From positions 51,832-60,389 of the forward strand of contig PAHC01000025.1 in assembly GCA_002704755.1 (NCBI GenBank): a stretch of 8,558 bases of DNA, written 5' to 3'. This document shows positions 6,651-8,558 of this stretch, in pieces. The notes under the pieces were generated by a model that saw only the letters and a list, made by a program, of their open reading frames with translations, ran no database searches and was not told the origin of the DNA. Position numbers and translations under genes: made by a program. The first letter of the stretch is position 1, and the number at the start of each line of letters is the position of its first letter. This DNA is from Rhodobiaceae bacterium (GTDB taxonomy: Bacteria; Pseudomonadota; Alphaproteobacteria; Rhizobiales; TMED25).

Positions 6651-7160
6651 ATGATATATAAAAAAGCACTCAATCTTTCCGTGACTTTTTTATTAATTTT
6701 TATCCTAACAGGATGTGCATCAAGGCAAAAGATCGAGCAAGTCTTGTTTGGTGGTGGAAATGATAATGAAGCTGACATAGTATCCAATGCAATACCTGGA
6801 TCATCGCAGGACTTCACAGTTAATGTCGGTGACCGAGTATTTTTTGTAACAAATTCAACTAGTTTAGATGATGATGCAAAGGCAATACTTGAGAGACAAG
6901 CTTCTTGGTTAGAATTATACCCTGAAATTGATATTATTATTGAAGGTCATGCTGATGAAAGAGGAACAAGAGAGTACAACCTGGCTTTAAGCGCAAAAAG
7001 AGCTGAAGCGGCTGTTTCATATCTTGAGAGTCTTGGAATAGTTAGTGACAGAATTGAGACTATATCATACGGTAAGGAAAGACCTGTTGCAGCGTGTTCA
7101 TCTGAAGCCTGTTGGTCTCAAAATAGGAGAGCAGTATCTGTTGTAATTGCAGATAATTGA
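6651..7160 (+). CDS. pal: Peptidoglycan-associated lipoprotein Pal
   Basis: This 169-residue protein is an outer-membrane lipoprotein that ties the outer membrane to peptidoglycan and is the target of TolB and TolA. The N-terminus is a lipoprotein signal with the lipobox LTGC and Cys22 as the lipidated residue; Ala23 at +2 is compatible with outer-membrane sorting. After a linker to about residue 57 comes an OmpA-like domain. GHADERGTREYNLALSAKRA (99-118) holds the residues expected to bind diaminopimelate, Asp102 and Arg117. ISYGKERP and SQNRRAVSV follow. Cys149 and Cys154 just before the NRRA motif form a CX4C pair common in alphaproteobacterial Pal. The strand usually written FFDxDS reads VFFVTNSTSL here. 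The start is fixed by an in-frame stop at 6645 and a strong Shine-Dalgarno. cpoB (ybgF), which usually follows pal, is missing. Confidence 0.96.
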   Translation: MIYKKALNLSVTFLLIFILTGCASRQKIEQVLFGGGNDNEADIVSNAIPGSSQDFTVNVGDRVFFVTNSTSLDDDAKAILERQASWLELYPEIDIIIEGHADERGTREYNLALSAKRAEAAVSYLESLGIVSDRIETISYGKERPVAACSSEACWSQNRRAVSVVIADN

Positions 7161-7206
7161 GTTGAATTCCTACTAGATATTTGAAAAACATTCATATATT
7201 ATTTTG

Positions 7207-7221
7207 CCATAAAAAATATGG
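7207..7221 (+). other. Small hairpin in the pal-tilS gap
   Basis: CCATA at 7207-7211 and TATGG at 7217-7221 can pair around a five-A loop. There is no following T tract, so it is a poor terminator. The rest of the 89-nt gap is AT-rich without a clear promoter. TTGCCA at 7205-7210 with TTTATT at 7229-7234 (18-nt spacing) is the best promoter-like pair but is weak. No remnant of cpoB can be seen. Confidence 0.25.
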
Positions 7222-7249
7222 AACAGTATTTATTGCTTAATTAATAATT

Positions 7250-8521
7250 ATGAATTTTAAAGATAAATTACCACTATCAGATCATCAAATTAATGACTTA
7301 TTCTCTCCATTGGTAGATACAAGAAGAATAGCGCTAGCTGTTTCAGGTGGGAGAGATAGTTTAGCGTTGATGTTTTTAATCAATAAATGGCTAGAAAATA
7401 ATAAATTTGAAAAGCACGTTGTTGTTTTAACTGTCAATCATCAGCTAAGAGAAGAGTCACACGCAGAATGCGCTGAGGTTGCATTGATTGCTGAAGGATA
7501 TGGCTTTCAACATAAGATTCTCATTTGGCATCATGGTAATATAAAAACCTCGATACAAGAGAAGGCAAGAAATGCAAGATACGACCTAATGATAGATCAT
7601 TTAAAAGAAAATAATATTGATACTTTAATCACAGGTCACACATTAGATGATAAAATTGAGACATTTTTGATGAGGCTATCAAAAGGGAGCGGATTAGAGG
7701 GTTTGAAATCGATACAGACAAGTCGTAACTTAAATGGAATAAACTTATTTAGGCCATTACTAAAAATAACCAGAGATCAAACGACTAAAATTTTAGTTTC
7801 ACAAAATATTGGATGGATTGATGATCCAACAAATAATGATGAAAAGTACGAGAGAATAAAAATTAGAAACAACATATCAGCTTTAGAAAAACTAAGTCTG
7901 AGTAAAGAAATGCTTGAGTTGACATTAAACAGATTGGGAAGAGCTCATGAAGTAATAAATAATGTTACAGATAAAGCCCTTCTTGATGTTCTACATTTTG
8001 ATAATCTTGGTTATGTGTCATTGGATTATGATATGCTGAAAGCATATCCCCATGAAATTATCATTAAGGTCTTCGAAAAGGCTTTAATATATGTGAACGG
8101 TAAAAGGGTATCACTTCGATCATTAGAGAGAGTATGCTCTGAAGTAATCCAAACAAGAAAGCCAAAGACAATAAATGGTTGTGTCATATTCACAAAGAAA
8201 AATATCATACACATCACAAGAGAGAATAGAGATATTGAAAGTTTTAATCTGAAGGTTGGCGATCTTAACGTTTGGGACAATAGATTTAAAATTTGTTTGA
8301 AGTCCTTTAATGAAGATTTCGTAACCATAAAAAATTTGGGTAGATCAAAAGAATTAAAATATTTGTGCGAAAATACTATTTATGCAAATATTCCAATGTA
8401 TGTTCTGAACACACTACCTGGTGGATTTATAAAAGATAAGCTTGTATTAATGCCTAACATACACAATATATATAATAGTGGATATTTAGACGTTAAATTC
8501 AAGCTACAAGAGAAGAATTGA
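7250..8521 (+). CDS. tilS: tRNA(Ile)-lysidine synthetase TilS
   Basis: TilS uses ATP and lysine to convert cytidine 34 of the CAU-anticodon tRNA-Ile to lysidine, so that it reads AUA instead of AUG and is charged with isoleucine. The 423-residue length is near that of E. coli (432). The N-terminal PP-loop ATPase domain has the SGGRDS nucleotide motif at 32-37, VNHQLREES, and GHTLDD at 129-134 followed by KIETFLMRLSKGSG. DDPTNND (191-197) and the Arg-rich segment after it are also typical. The C-terminal part is more divergent, as is normal. The start is fixed by an in-frame TAA at 7238; no strong Shine-Dalgarno is present. AUA codons are frequent in the surrounding genes, so this enzyme should be essential. 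In Alphaproteobacteria tilS commonly sits between the tol-pal genes and ftsH. Confidence 0.96.
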   Translation: MNFKDKLPLSDHQINDLFSPLVDTRRIALAVSGGRDSLALMFLINKWLENNKFEKHVVVLTVNHQLREESHAECAEVALIAEGYGFQHKILIWHHGNIKTSIQEKARNARYDLMIDHLKENNIDTLITGHTLDDKIETFLMRLSKGSGLEGLKSIQTSRNLNGINLFRPLLKITRDQTTKILVSQNIGWIDDPTNNDEKYERIKIRNNISALEKLSLSKEMLELTLNRLGRAHEVINNVTDKALLDVLHFDNLGYVSLDYDMLKAYPHEIIIKVFEKALIYVNGKRVSLRSLERVCSEVIQTRKPKTINGCVIFTKKNIIHITRENRDIESFNLKVGDLNVWDNRFKICLKSFNEDFVTIKNLGRSKELKYLCENTIYANIPMYVLNTLPGGFIKDKLVLMPNIHNIYNSGYLDVKFKLQEKN

Positions 8522-8540
8522 ACTAGTGTAGTTTTTATAC

Positions 8541-8558
8541 AAAGGATATTAAATTGGG
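8541..8558 (+). other. Ribosome binding site and possible start of the next gene (probably ftsH)
   Basis: AAAGGA at 8541-8546 is a good Shine-Dalgarno. Seven nucleotides later is a TTG at 8554 followed by GG, so a gene starting Met-Gly may begin here. Conserved order in Alphaproteobacteria places ftsH (membrane AAA+ protease) directly after tilS. Only two codons at most are visible, so the identity rests on synteny alone. Confidence 0.35.

Overview
The window is an AT-rich stretch of core bacterial chromosome (by eye about one third G+C) with every gene on the + strand. The order is ymdB-type phosphoesterase end, yebC, ruvC, ruvA, ruvB, tolQ, tolR, tolA, tolB, pal, tilS. This is the classical alphaproteobacterial yebC-ruvCAB-tol-pal-tilS(-ftsH) neighbourhood. 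Several protein details also fit Alphaproteobacteria: the C-terminal domain of TolA, the Pal C-terminus with a Cys pair next to an NRRA motif, and the TolB leader. AT richness, very tight gene packing and the absence of two usual accessory genes suggest a small or streamlined genome, such as a marine or host-associated lineage. I cannot place it more precisely from the sequence alone.

Layout. Positions 1-293 hold the C-terminal part of a YmdB-family metallophosphoesterase. Positions 366-3153 form a compact unit: yebC (translation factor or regulator), then ruvC, ruvA and ruvB (Holliday-junction resolvase and branch-migration motor), separated by 6 nt or overlapping. A 94-nt gap (3154-3247) carries a plausible promoter and a perfect 16-bp palindrome. 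Positions 3248-6579 hold tolQ, tolR, tolA and tolB, and after a 71-nt leader comes pal (6651-7160). Together these encode the trans-envelope Tol-Pal machine. After an 89-nt gap comes tilS (7250-8521), the tRNA-Ile lysidine synthetase. The last bases hold a ribosome binding site and a possible TTG start for the next gene, probably ftsH by synteny.

How the genes work together. RuvA and RuvB load on Holliday junctions and move them, and RuvC cuts them. TolQ and TolR form the proton-driven inner-membrane motor. It energises TolA, which reaches across the periplasm to TolB and to Pal, the outer-membrane lipoprotein that binds peptidoglycan. This system supports outer-membrane constriction and integrity. 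TilS makes AUA codons readable, which matters in an AT-rich genome.

All genes look intact and belong to known families. I found no mobile element, CRISPR array, tRNA, rRNA or evidence of an undescribed system. The points worth a second look are modest: missing ybgC and cpoB, a palindrome over the tolQ promoter, a tandem hexamer in the pal leader, and an acidic TolA linker.
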